Positions 24,182 through 34,744 of a stretch of DNA of 64,000 bases are shown here, piece by piece. The stretch is from contig CM075651.1 in NCBI GenBank assembly GCA_037953625.1, positions 62,606,501-62,670,500 of the forward strand. Direction: 5' to 3'. Within the stretch, counting starts at the first letter, position 1. Each line of letters starts with the position of its first letter. Origin of the DNA: Crotalaria pallida. Taxonomy: Eukaryota; Streptophyta; Magnoliopsida; Fabales; Fabaceae. Below the pieces are notes generated by a model, which made no database searches, had not been told where the DNA came from, and saw only the letters and a list, made by a program, of their open reading frames with translations. A program made the translations under genes and the position numbers.

Positions 24182-24187
24182 AAAACT

Positions 24188-25738
24188 TGTTGGACTACCG
24201 GCAAGTATACCGGGTCACAAGTAATAAAGAGTAAGTAAAATTATCGTTCCACTCAGGGATTGCAAATTGTTTCTGATAATTCTTAGGCAAATAGTAATTA
24301 CTAGTGAATCTTGAGTTTTGTTTAAATGTTGAGAAAAGAATGTAGAAAAGGTAGAATGAGACAAAACATAAAATGAATATTTAGAATAAGGAGAATGAGA
24401 AAAGCGTTAGGAACATGGTTTCATTGCAGGACCTAAGTTACTAATTATGAATCTTATTCTGTTTTTCCCTAAATCCACGACATTCTAGATGTAGTAAAAA
24501 CCAGATCCCTCTGTGAATTTACGTTTCTTATTCATATGAGAACCCTTAATCCCTTAAGTGATTTTGACATACAAATAACCATTAATTAAGCACACTGGAA
24601 CATATAAGTCATATAAGCCCTAGTTGTATCCCTACACACTAGGCGGTTATAATATTTGGAAGAACGACCTATTCTAACCCTCAGATCCCTCTTGTTGGAT
24701 TAGAGATTCAAAGCAAAACATAAATTAGCTACTTTCATGAATTGTAATTAAAACACAACCAAGCAATAGATTTGAAGGAAAAACAGGAAACATAATTAAA
24801 ATAACTATCCCAGAATCCATACAATTACACCATATTCCTAACAAGAGGTTTAGTTACACATAATGGGAGAAGAAATACAAGAATTAAGGGAAGAACTCAT
24901 AATCATAGACAATAATGAATTTACCCCTGAGATCTTCAAACCTTCAATTGGATCCCTCCAATGTTGATCTTCAATCCTTGCCATGCCTCCTTGCTCTCAA
25001 TGATATGTTTCTAACCTCACTTCTCTAATCCTAATTGTATTCAATATTCTCTAATGTATCAGAATTGCTACCTAAACCTAATGATAAATCCTAGTATATA
25101 TAGGCAAAGATAAACCTAAAATAAATCCAAAATAAATCTTATCAAATAAATCTATCTATAAATAATTCTTAAAGATAAATCTTAAATAAATCAAGAATAA
25201 TTAATCTAGAATAAATCTAGAAGACAAATCTATCAGAATCCTTGATATCTTCAATATAGATAGGCCCAACTCACAGGACTCACGCCTAGGCGCAGCATAC
25301 CCACGCCTAGGCGTGGGACCAATTTCTTCCAGCTCCTCTTCCTACGTGACTGTCACGCCAAGGCGCAGCATACCATGCGCCTGGGCGTGACTCCTTCTGA
25401 ATTGGCTGAGTTTTTCTTCATTAATTCTGACTTTTTGCACCCTAGCTCTTGACATTTAAACCCCATCTTGGACAACACTTAAGAACACCATTTCTCTCCA
25501 TTCTAGCTCAAATCTTCAGGTCTTCAATGCTCTTTTCCATTCCATAGCACAAATCATCAAATAAAGCTTTAAATTCCTGAAATCAAACCCAAAACGGATG
25601 AAAACGTTCAAGGATTCAAAATTACCTTAACTCACTAAAAACATAACAAAACCTATTATTTACTTAAGAAACAAACCAAATCCATAGTAAAAGGGAGTTA
25701 ATTAATACTCAAAAACACTATATGTCAGACCCTCATCA
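24188..25738 (-). repeat. Element A 5' LTR, 1551 bp
   Basis: Minus-strand start TGATGAGGGTCTGAC, end GTAGTCCAACA; TG...CA ends. It holds a palindrome cluster at 25281-25400. The part 24188-24862 is matched in inverted orientation by 25739-26373 of element B. The 5 bp outside the LTR are ATTTG; the partner duplication is not visible because the 3' LTR is missing. Confidence 0.7.
25281..25400. repeat. GCCTAGGC palindrome cluster in element A LTR
   Basis: Four copies of a (C)ACGCCTAGGCG-type word: ACGCCTAGGCGC, the perfect 16-bp palindrome CCACGCCTAGGCGTGG (25301-25316), CACGCCAAGGCGC and ATGCGCCTGGGCGTG. Each arm is followed by CAGCATACC in two copies. Confidence 0.85.
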
Positions 25739-27990
25739 ATTTGTAATTAAACCTCTTGTTAGGAATAGGGTGGATTTGTATCAATCTTAATTTGGCTATT
25801 TATTTATGAATTAATGTTTTTCCTTTTAAATCAATTGTTTGGCTGCGTTTTAATTACAATTCATAGAATTGACCACTTTATGTTTTGCTTTGGTAATCTG
25901 AACCTCAATTTGAAAAATAGGATTTAGATTAGGCCTTTCAATCAAACAATATAATTATTCAACTCGTTGGAATACTTTTGGGTAATTGTATAACTTTCAT
26001 AAACTAAAACTCACTTAAGGGATTAAGGGGTAAAGTTTAGTAAGAAACGTAAAAGGCATGACGGATCTAGCTTTTATTGTTTCTGGAGTTGTTGATTTAT
26101 TGGAAAACATATTTTCATAATTAATAACCTGATCCTACAATGAAATCATGTTCCTAACCTTTTCCATAATTGTTTCTAAACACTTTTTATTTTATGTTTT
26201 GTCTCATTCTTTTAATTCTACACTCCTATCTCAAAACTCAAAACCAATACAAGTTTCACGTAGTAATCGCAATTAGGTGAAAGAAATTAGAAACAATTTG
26301 CAATCCCATGTGGAACGATAATTTACTTACTCTTTATTACTTGTGAACCGGTATACTTGCCGGTAGTCCAAATAATTTTTGGCACCGTTGCCAGGGATTG
26401 AAATTCGATTCTAATTTTTTTCGGTACTTATTTGTAATTACTTGTGTAACTTGTACCTTTTCATGTATAACTATTATTTTAATAATGATTTAGATTGTAA
26501 TAGATTTATTCCAGACCCCTTTTCTTCATACTATTATGCACAAAACATAAGTGATAGGAAGGCCCCATGGGAAATAGCTTTAGAAAAATTACAAACTTCA
26601 GTTGAAAAACTGTCTCATGTGGAGCCAATTCCTGTGGAGAAAGCTCCATGGGAAATAGGTTTAGAGAAAAACGATCAAATCACTAAGGATTTTGTTGAAC
26701 AATCTAGAAACAATTTTCAAATCCAAAGTGCTAGTTTAATTAAGGAACCTTGAAATCAAAGTTGATCACATTTCAAAGCCGTTAGATGAAGAGTCACAAG
26801 CATCACTAACAATTTTTGACTCCATTCAAAGAGAGGAAAAAGTGGTGGTGATGGTATGACCAGTGATGAAACCCTTATAGAGGAGCAAGTCAAAGAGAAT
26901 GTGCATAATAAGTTTGAGGAAGTGGACCGAAATACAACTTTAGAAGGTGTGAATATGGTAGAAAAATTTGATCCACCCTTGCATGATGAATTTCTTGCAC
27001 TAAAAAATTTGGTTAAATCTATTGCATGCTTGGATGACTCAAAATTTTTCTAATATATTCAATCTCTGTGCTTTCATGAAAATTCTCAAAATCAATCTAA
27101 ATCATTGTTGAACAATAGGGAACCTGAAAAGGTAGTTTTCCTAATTCATGGAATTAACACTTTCATAAATGGGGAAAGAAATAACTTGTCTGAGATGATG
27201 CATGGTGTAAGGAATATACCTTTTGACCCTGCTGGGATTGAACTCATTCTTAAAACTTCCTTACTCCACCATCATCCAGGGTTTATCCCATGGTATGTGG
27301 GAATAACTTGTTATTGTTGCATCACATGGGAGTTAACCTATAGGATTTGGGATCCTGGTGGATTCTTTTTAGTTTTGTAGTAGTGTAGGTTTTGATTTTT
27401 TTTAGTTAGTTAGTGAATAAAGAGTAGGAGCTTTCTATATGTAACTGCTAATGAGGCGCTTCTAGCACTATTTTTAGTTGTTCATGTGACATAGGTGAAT
27501 AAGTTTGGGGAGTCTCTTCCATGGTGCATCAAGGAAGAATGTTGTGCTACAAAGGAAAGTTTCCTAACTCCTTGCTTTTGTTTTTAATTTTTATTTTGTA
27601 GTTTTAGGATAGATTAGTTTGCAATAAAAAAATTTTAGATCTGAGTTTTTCTCTCTTATTGTTGGTATTGATTTATGTCTTGGTAGGAGTAGGTAATTAT
27701 TCTAGACTTAGGACTGTTCTTCTGATGATAGGTGTAAATACTTAGTTTAGGATTAAACTGACTTTTGATATTGTTTGAATCTGGTTATTTTGACAAACTT
27801 TTTGAGAATTTGTGATTAGTGAATTGACCTTTAGCCTAGTGAGATTTTGAGCCTAAACATTGAAGGGGGAATGTGATTTATTGAAATATACTGATTTGAG
27901 ACCCTATTTCTTTCATGAGTGTTGTTCACTTTGACTTTGAGTTCTAGAACTTGACCGGTGACCATTTTGAGATTGATAATTGATTGCATG
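25739..27990 (+). mobile_element. Element B: plus-strand relative of element A, 5'-truncated
   Basis: An LTR fragment (25739-26373), a primer site TGGCACCGTTGCCAGGG (26380-26396), a broken ORF and a non-coding tail. The whole is an inverted, diverged counterpart of element A. About 0.88 kb of its LTR is missing on the left, where element A begins. This fits element A having inserted into the LTR of B. LTR F interrupts B at 27991. Confidence 0.65.
26463..27380 (+). pseudogene. Broken homologue of the element A ORF
   Basis: It begins MYNYYFNNDLDCNRF and ends GGFFLVL like its intact relative at 23114-24097. The reading is split: 26463-26753 ends at a stop after SLIKEP, the next open part is about 26856-27053, ending at an in-frame TAA after DDSKFF, and a third is 27105-27380. 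The middle part is shorter than in element A and contains a duplicated KAPWEI--EK phrase. It is non-functional as it stands. Confidence 0.65.
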
Positions 27991-28362
27991 TGTAACGTCC
28001 CGAATTTTGGCCTTTAGTAAGATTATAATAATTAAAATAATAATAATAATATTTTACTGATTATATTTTATCAAGCTTAATTTCAGGATTTAGAAGATAT
28101 ATTTAAAGTTGAATTTGGGTACTTTTTATTTATCAATAGATGTCTGTAGGGACCGGTAACTTTATTATTTTTAACTCGTTATGAATAAAAGAAAAATACA
28201 ATATTATCCCATGTAAATGTAGGTTATTTTTAGAGTCATCAAATTTTTATTTAGAGCCTAAAATACATACACACATTAATCCACAAAAGAGAACAAAACA
28301 TAAAATAATATATATTTTTCCTAATCAACTACCCTATGCCCAGCCCAACCCGTGTAAAAAAA

Positions 28363-28375
28363 GGGGGGGGGGGGG
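28363..28375. repeat. Run of 13 G
   Basis: Seven A then thirteen G in LTR F. Homopolymers this long are easily miscalled, so the exact length is uncertain. Confidence 0.9.
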
Positions 28376-28943
28376 AAACCAAGAAGATTAAAGAAGAAAG
28401 AAACACATAAGGAAAAGGAAAGACAAAAGGAATTGAGAATAAAGGGAGTACAGAGAGAGGGAGTACAGAGAGAGGGAGTACACGAGAAAGAGAAAGACAA
28501 GAAAAAAACAAAAGAATAACAGAGAAGGAGGATTGTCATGGAATAGAAAGGAAAAATAAGGAGAAGATAGAAAGCTTTTGAAAAAAAATCATCACAAGCA
28601 AGCTTTAGGACTTAGGAATTGGGAATTCTCTTCTCCTCTACTTAATCAAGGTAAAGGGGGTATCCCTTATATTTGGGAATTAGGCTTTTAATAGAGTATA
28701 GGTATGGTTAAGGATAGGGCAGTGTTAGATTAATAACCCGTAGAGTAATTGTCAATGAGATAAATTGAATATTTGATTAATTTCTTTGATGAATACGAAT
28801 TGGGTATTTTATTTGTTAATTTCTTTGATGAATATGAATTCGGTATCTTGTTGATTGTTTGATGAATATTCATATATAAATCACGTTACCTATACAAGTA
28901 GGTTTGTTGGTTAGCATGATTAAAAAAAATACAATCTTATTAC

Positions 28944-30518
28944 TGTTGGAAACCAACAAGCGGGCTAAGCAAATACTAGAGGGGGGGTGAATAGTATTTT
29001 GAAGCACTAATACCAAATATTTTGATTGATAATTGAAGAATGGAGCTTAGACTGAATTTTCTGGAATCAGAAACAAAAGACTCGAGTCTTTTGTGAAATA
29101 CTCGAGTTTTTCAGGATGAACAACTCGAGTCTTTTCTGAAATACTCGAGTTTTTACTATCAGATAGCAGAAAAACCAGAAATGAAAATTCAGCAATTTAA
29201 CTCAAATCAATTCAATAATAAACAGGAACTTATCCAACAGAATAGCAAGTAATCTAAATAACTTTTAACACAAAGATTCCTTGAACTTGCTACCTAATTG
29301 TATAAATCCTAATTGATTGAAATGACTTAAGTCTATTGAGCTAGAAAGTAGATTAAAAGCAATAAACCAACACTCAAGCAATTTTATCCTGGTTCACTCC
29401 AACAATGAGCTACATCCAGTCCTCCTAATCACTTAGGAGTTTCTACTAATAATCAAATTGTTAGAAATTACAAAGGATTGCTTGAGAATGGCCTCACTCA
29501 ACCTAACCCTTTCAAGAGTGTACCAAACTCTTGATTTCTACCCCAATTTGATTTCGGTGATTGAAGAACTCTTCACAAAGCTTCCTTGAACTCCCTTCAA
29601 GAAACTCCACCGGGCTAGGAACCTCCTAGTCTTGTGCTTGAGAACCTCTCAAGACTTCCAACACCCTAATCCACTTAGGGTTTGCTTGGGAACAATCCAA
29701 GACTTTGAATAATCAAGCTTTTTGTATATGTATTACTAATCTCACAATGGATTAGCACAAATAAGCACAACTCAATGTAAGAATTGAGGCCTAAAAACTC
29801 AACTTGGAATAAAATGACAATATGAGTGAGAAGTTGAGCTTTTTGGGAATTAACACTTGAGAAGAGGAAATTAAGAAAGCTTGAATCAATGATGTGTTGT
29901 TGTCTTGTTTGTTCTTGCACAAATTCAAAGAGAAATTTTACAATAAGGTTCTGAATTCTCTCTTGGGGTTGGATGAGACTCAAATGCCCTCAATTGGGTT
30001 TTTGAGTTTCTCCAACGTTCATTTTTGCTGACTGGACAAAAATACTCGAGTCTTTTGGTAAAAACTCGAGTCTTTTTGGTTGGTCACGAGTGAATTGGTG
30101 CACGAACAAGACTAAAGATCATAATTGCTGACCTGACACAAATACTCGAGTTTTTCTATAAATACTCGAGTATATACTCGAGTCTTTATCAAAATACTCG
30201 AGTATTTTGATCAGATATGGGAAAAATTATTTTTCAATTTTATTTTTCCTCTCAAGTATTAATTTTTGGTCAATCTCAACTTAATAAACATATAAAAATT
30301 TATTCCTAGAAGAGACTAACTATTTCTACCCACTCTCAACCACTCTCAACATAAATTAGAAATTTACAATTAATATTTGATTGAGAATGATTGGGCACTT
30401 GTCTTCTTTTCTTGACTTCTTGTTGATGTTGAGGTTGCAATATCTTCAAGGCATGATTTGTTAATTATTTTGTCATCATCAAAACATAATCCACATAATT
30501 AGGAGCATTGAATTCACA
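28944..30518 (-). repeat. Copia 3' LTR, 1575 bp
   Basis: TGTTGGAAACC to GAATTCACA on the plus strand. It holds ten ACTCGAG words in two groups, 29081-29150 and 30045-30202. It has one more word (30171-30182) than the partner LTR. Confidence 0.93.
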
Positions 30519-30910
30519 ATCTCCCCCTTTTTGGTGATGACAAAATAATTAACACTTGATCCATTTGTTAAGCTTATTCCACTTGGAGATGCAACTCCCC
30601 CTCACTATATGATACTTTTCACCTATCTAAAAATTCAGCTTGAGCAAGATGTTATGACAATTTAATTTTAGCACCAAGCCTATGGTATTCGAGAATTTAA
30701 CAATTATCAGAGTATATACCATAATTAGAGATTTTAGGTGCAACAATATCAAGACAAGACAACTGTAATATCTCTCCCCCTTTTTGTCATACGCCAAAAA
30801 GATGTAACAATTTAGAAAAAGATCAAGGGAGGAGAGGTGCATAATCGGAAAACCCCATAACCAACTATGCAAAAAAAAATAGACTTAATAATAAATATAA
30901 AGAGCTCCCC
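30519..30910 (-). other. Multiple polypurine tracts of the Copia element
   Basis: Minus-strand purine runs AAAAAGGGGGAGAT (30519-30533, next to the 3' LTR), GAGGGGGAGTT (about 30593), ACAAAAAGGGGGAGAGA (about 30772-30788) and AGGGGGAGCT (about 30905). Several copies of the AAAAGGGGGAG type upstream of the 3' LTR are a published trait of Sireviruses. Confidence 0.75.
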
Positions 30911-31104
30911 CTGAAGCGTTGCACAAACATCATAATGAAAACCAAATTCATTAACATAAAAACATCATAAAAGGTCCAAATCAAAGGTGCAATAATAAAT
31001 CCAAAGTCGCAAAACACCAAGTTCTCAAAGTACAGAAAATGCAACAAGATCAACATGATGAAAACATAATGAAAACTAAAATAGAAAATCCATAAGCAGC
31101 AGCA

Positions 31105-32388
31105 TCAAAACATGGAAGGAGCTGGATCATCTGGAGGAGGATAAAATCGAGAGAAGGCCGCCATCAGCTCATCAAACCGGCGGTGCATCTCCCCTGACTG
31201 CTGGTCCAGGCGGGCATTAATTTGGGCCGAGTGCTGATCCAAATGAGAATAAAACATGGCAGACTCTGCACTCATCCTAGTGTCTAAGCTAACAAAATCA
31301 TCACGCTGGCTGTCCAAAGCATGCACAAGGGAGTCCATTCTCCCATCTAAAGTGTCCAGACGTGTGATCACATTCTCTCTCCAGCCCGAGTTGTCAAACC
31401 CAGATTGAGATCCAGCGAAGTCATCAAAGTTAATCTGATCAATAGGATCCCCTTCTTCAGCCTGGGCAAATGCAGCAGCTTCCTCTTCCATCTGATGGGC
31501 ATCCACCCCTTGTTGAGCTGCCACATTTGCAACCCTCTCTAGCTCAGCAATATCAGATCGGTACAAGTATTGGCCAGAGGGTTCATGGAATGCCATGTCC
31601 TGGTGACTCAAGGTGCCTTTGTTGAGGCAATGCTGGTTCACATGAAGAGTCTTTTTCTCTTCATTGCGTGGGATAGGCACCTTGAAGTAACTCAACAGAT
31701 AACAAACATGCATGGCATAGGGCAGGGTTTTTGGGTGTTTAGACTTAGCAGCAAGGAGCATTCTATCCAAAATTATGCGACTCCAGTTCAGCTTCTCATT
31801 GTTCAGGATGGCACTAAGAAGCCTAAGTTCATTGTTTGTGGGTTTGGCATAATTGGGTGAGGTTTGAGGCACTAATTGATGACAAACAATATAATGCAAC
31901 ACCCTAGATTGGACAGTCATATATGAGGAATGCTTAACTCCTTCGGTCCATACACGACCGGGGCGCAAACAACTTTGAAAAATGCCGTCCGCATCGGCCT
32001 TTAGAGAATTGTCCCCGTGACGGGTTGTCCCAAAAGCTACAAAGAGGTCCTTAGTGCTAATTTTAAAACGAACACCCTCAACCATTGTTTCTATGACATT
32101 GTCCTTTAGCCTAAGGTTTGCATAGAATGTTCTAACTAACCTAGGATATATAGGTCCATGAAATTCCAGAAATTGAATCAGTTTCTGATATCTAAGGTTA
32201 GTAACAAAATGGAAACCCTTACTCTCAAGGAAAGTACTATTGATCCATGTGATTACTCCGAATTCTCTGGTGGCAAAGCCTTCCATCCTTTCCAAGCGTT
32301 CATCCTCTTGATAGTAGTCGGAAATTTCCTCCTCGGAAGATGAGTCAGCAATCCTTACTCTCTTTCCTTTGCCAGATGATGAAGCCAT
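31105..32388 (-). CDS. Extra ORF (427 aa) in the envelope position of the Copia element
   Basis: An intact ORF between pol and the 3' LTR, on the element's coding strand. The N-terminus is charged and serine-rich (SSSGKGKRVRIADSSSEEE). Residues about 60-255 (RYQKLIQFLEFHGPIYPRLV..., FYANLRL, GVRFKISTKDLFVAFG, then a helical part to LLSYFKVPIP) resemble the family annotated in plants as putative plant transposon protein, a retrotransposon-associated domain of unknown role. Residues about 335-410 are repetitive in LD, DSL and QI heptads (LDTLDGRMDSLVHAL, LDQHSAQINARLDQQSGEM) and should form a long coiled coil. No signal peptide or membrane segment is visible, so an envelope function is unlikely despite the position. 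Sireviruses such as SIRE1 also have an ORF here with a coiled coil. It may have its own promoter (see 32626-32637). Confidence 0.7.
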   Translation of the reverse strand: MASSSGKGKRVRIADSSSEEEISDYYQEDERLERMEGFATREFGVITWINSTFLESKGFHFVTNLRYQKLIQFLEFHGPIYPRLVRTFYANLRLKDNVIETMVEGVRFKISTKDLFVAFGTTRHGDNSLKADADGIFQSCLRPGRVWTEGVKHSSYMTVQSRVLHYIVCHQLVPQTSPNYAKPTNNELRLLSAILNNEKLNWSRIILDRMLLAAKSKHPKTLPYAMHVCYLLSYFKVPIPRNEEKKTLHVNQHCLNKGTLSHQDMAFHEPSGQYLYRSDIAELERVANVAAQQGVDAHQMEEEAAAFAQAEEGDPIDQINFDDFAGSQSGFDNSGWRENVITRLDTLDGRMDSLVHALDSQRDDFVSLDTRMSAESAMFYSHLDQHSAQINARLDQQSGEMHRRFDELMAAFSRFYPPPDDPAPSMF

Positions 32389-32603
32389 AGAGGAATTGAT
32401 GAAAATTGAAGTTTTGGAAAGTTAGGGTTTGAAAAGGGGGTGACGGATTTGAGGTTGAAAAGAGTTGAAATTCGTTGAAATAATGGTAGAAAAGTGATTA
32501 GAGGATGTAAAACTAGTAAGATTTGGCAAAAATTTGAGTAAAAACGGAGTTTTGAGGAGAGAGATATGAGAAAACCGAGAGAGAAGAGAAAGGGGTTCGT
32601 GAA

Positions 32604-33040
32604 ACTCGAGTTTGTGGGGGCTGGAGTATATATAAATTCGCCAAAATACTCGAGTATATTCAACAACACTCGAGTTGTTCGTTGCAAAATACTCGAGTGT
32701 TTGAGAATATACTCGAGTCGTTCATGACTCAGCCCAGATTTCCCCAGAAAACTCGAGTAAAAACGTAAAAACTCGAGTTTGGTCCGAAAGTTCAAATTTC
32801 AGGAAAACGCAAAATAATCGAGTTTTTGGAAAATACTCGAGTTTGGTCTGAAAGTTCAAAAATTGGGGGTTCCGAAAGACTCGAGTGTTTTGAAAAACAC
32901 TCGAGTATTTTAATAAAGACTCGAGTGTTTTGAGAAACACTCGAGTATTTTTATCAGACCCTGATTAAAAACTTTTTCAATTTAAATCTGATTTAATTTT
33001 GAATTAAAATACTCGAGTGTTTTTGGAAAAACTCGAGTAT
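32604..33040. repeat. ACTCGAGT palindrome array upstream of the extra Copia ORF
   Basis: About fourteen ACTCGAG(T) words in 440 bp, between the pol stop (33251) and the extra ORF start (32388). One degenerate word (AATCGAGT) is at about 32817. Spacers are short and vary. Reading through this stretch gives artefactual ORFs rich in NTRVF and LEYSS. Confidence 0.9.
32626..32637 (-). promoter_or_regulatory. Possible TATA box for the extra Copia ORF
   Basis: The minus strand reads TTTATATATACT about 240 nt before the ATG at 32388. It lies directly downstream of the palindrome array and upstream of a pyrimidine-rich leader (CTTTCTCTTCTCTCTC). This is the arrangement of a small promoter; no transcript evidence is available here. 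Confidence 0.4.
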
Positions 33041-33250
33041 TTTGACAGAACAGAAAGTAAAAACACAGTTTTAAAAGACCAAACACAAATCAAACACAAA
33101 TGCTTCACTACCAACTTGGAATACAGTACAGAATCACACACAATTAACACATACAATTTCAAATATCATCAAGGACAATTTAACTAAGAATCAATAACAC
33201 ATTAGAGTAAGACTAATATGGTGATTTTCCAAAAATGACACACAATGCAA

Positions 33251-34735
33251 TTAGCCTATATTAGCTTCATCTAAAATACCAAGTTCTCTCCTAATATGAT
33301 AAAAGGTGTCCCTTGGTAGAGGTTTTGTAAAAATGTCGGCTAATTGATTTGTGGTACTAACAAATTCAATTGTGCAATCACCCTTTTGTACATGATCTCT
33401 TAAAAAATGATGTCTTATTTCAATGTGTTTAGTTCTTGAGTGATACACCGGATTCTTAGTCAAATTGATTGCACTCGTGTTATCGCATCTAATCGGAATA
33501 TTTTCAAGTTTCAAACCAAAATCCGATAATTGTTGTTTCATCCATAACAGTTGAGCACAACAACTACCGGCTGCGATATATTCCGCTTCGGCGGTAGAAA
33601 GAGCGACACAAGCTTGCTTTTTAGAAAACCATGACACCAATGAACTTCCCAAGAAATGGCAAGTACCACTGGTGTTTTTGCGATCAAGCTTGCATCCGGC
33701 GAAGTCGGAATCCGAGTAACCAACTAAACAAAGATTGGCATCAGCAGGATACCATAAACCAGTGTTAATTGTTCCTTTTAGATACTTAAGTATATGTTTA
33801 ACTGCGGATAGGTGAGATTCTTTAGGATTAGCTTGAAATCTAGCACACATGCATACACTAAACATAATATCCGGTCTAGATGCAGTGAGATATAGGAGAC
33901 TACCTATCATACCCCTATACTTACTAACATCAACCGGTGTACCTTGTTCATCCTTGTCTAGGTAGCATGATGTGCTCATTGGAGTGTAGGCTTCCTTGCA
34001 CTTGTCCAATCCGAATTTCTCAAGGAGCTCTTTGCAATATTTCCCTTGATGCACAAATATCCCCTCCTTGACTTGCTTTATTTGTAAGCCTAGGAAGAAC
34101 TTGAGTTCTCCAATCATTGACATTTCAAATTCCTTTTTCATCAAATTTGAAAACTTTCTACAAAGAGACACGTTAGTAGCACCGAAAATGATATCATCAA
34201 CATAGATTTGTACTAACAAAATGTCATCCTTGGTTTTATAAATAAATAGTGTATTATCAACCTTCCCTCTTTGAAACTTGTTTTCTAATAGAAAGGAACT
34301 CAATCGATCATACCAAGCTCTAGGAGCTTGTTTCAATCCATAGAGTGCCTTTTTCAATTTATAAACATGGTTTGGAAATTCACTATTTTCAAAACCGGGG
34401 GGTTGTTTGACATACACTTCTTCATTTATAAACCCATTCAAGAAAGCACTTTTAACATCCATTTGATATAAAGTGAATTTCATGATTGAAGCATAAGCAA
34501 GTAAAATTCGGATTGCTTCAAGACGTGCAACCGGAGCAAAGGTCTCATCATAATCGATACCTTCCTCTTGGTTGTACCCTTGAGCTACTAGTCTAGCTTT
34601 GTTTCTTATAATCAACCTGGATTCATCAAGTTTTTTTCTATAAATCCATTTAGTACCAATTATGGTATGATCATCGGGTTTAGGGACTAGATCCCAAACT
34701 TCATTTCTTTCAAATTGGTTTAATTCTTCTTGCAT
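33251..34735 (-). CDS. pol: Copia Pol, reverse transcriptase and RNase H part
   Basis: It copies the element RNA into DNA in the virus-like particle. It starts MQEELNQFERNEVWDLVPKP, the normal entry to the Copia reverse transcriptase. Visible are KARLVAQGYNQ (about residue 45), the PPGFE segment (about 115), the catalytic YVDDIIFG (about residues 177-184) and SRPDIMFSV. The RNase H part includes GYSDSDFAG (about 320), STAEAEYIA (about 360) and KHIEIRHHFLRDHV (about 440). It ends DEANIG at a TAA. The reading frame continues upstream into the integrase ORF except for a single in-frame TAG at 34747-34745, so Pol is interrupted once. All catalytic motifs are present. Confidence 0.92.
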   Translation of the reverse strand: MQEELNQFERNEVWDLVPKPDDHTIIGTKWIYRKKLDESRLIIRNKARLVAQGYNQEEGIDYDETFAPVARLEAIRILLAYASIMKFTLYQMDVKSAFLNGFINEEVYVKQPPGFENSEFPNHVYKLKKALYGLKQAPRAWYDRLSSFLLENKFQRGKVDNTLFIYKTKDDILLVQIYVDDIIFGATNVSLCRKFSNLMKKEFEMSMIGELKFFLGLQIKQVKEGIFVHQGKYCKELLEKFGLDKCKEAYTPMSTSCYLDKDEQGTPVDVSKYRGMIGSLLYLTASRPDIMFSVCMCARFQANPKESHLSAVKHILKYLKGTINTGLWYPADANLCLVGYSDSDFAGCKLDRKNTSGTCHFLGSSLVSWFSKKQACVALSTAEAEYIAAGSCCAQLLWMKQQLSDFGLKLENIPIRCDNTSAINLTKNPVYHSRTKHIEIRHHFLRDHVQKGDCTIEFVSTTNQLADIFTKPLPRDTFYHIRRELGILDEANIG

Positions 34736-34744
34736 AGCAAGAAC

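Larger units (their letters stand above)
22254..25738 (-). mobile_element. Element A: non-autonomous LTR element with a single ORF, minus strand
   Basis: In minus-strand order it has a 5' LTR (25738-24188, TGATGAGG to GTCCAACA), a primer site, one 327-codon ORF (24097-23114) and a long non-coding tail with the purine tract TTTGGGGGAGTTG (about 22838-22825). The tail continues beyond solo LTR E into 6199-5706. No protease, reverse transcriptase or integrase is present. The primer site is of the tRNA-Asp form used by Athila elements, so Athila-lineage proteins may mobilise it; that is an inference. Confidence 0.65.

Noticed and set aside
32355..32940. Minus-strand ORFs rich in NTRVF and LEYSS upstream of the extra Copia ORF
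   Set aside because: They arise from the ACTCGAGT word array, which lacks stops in these frames; no domain and no independent support.
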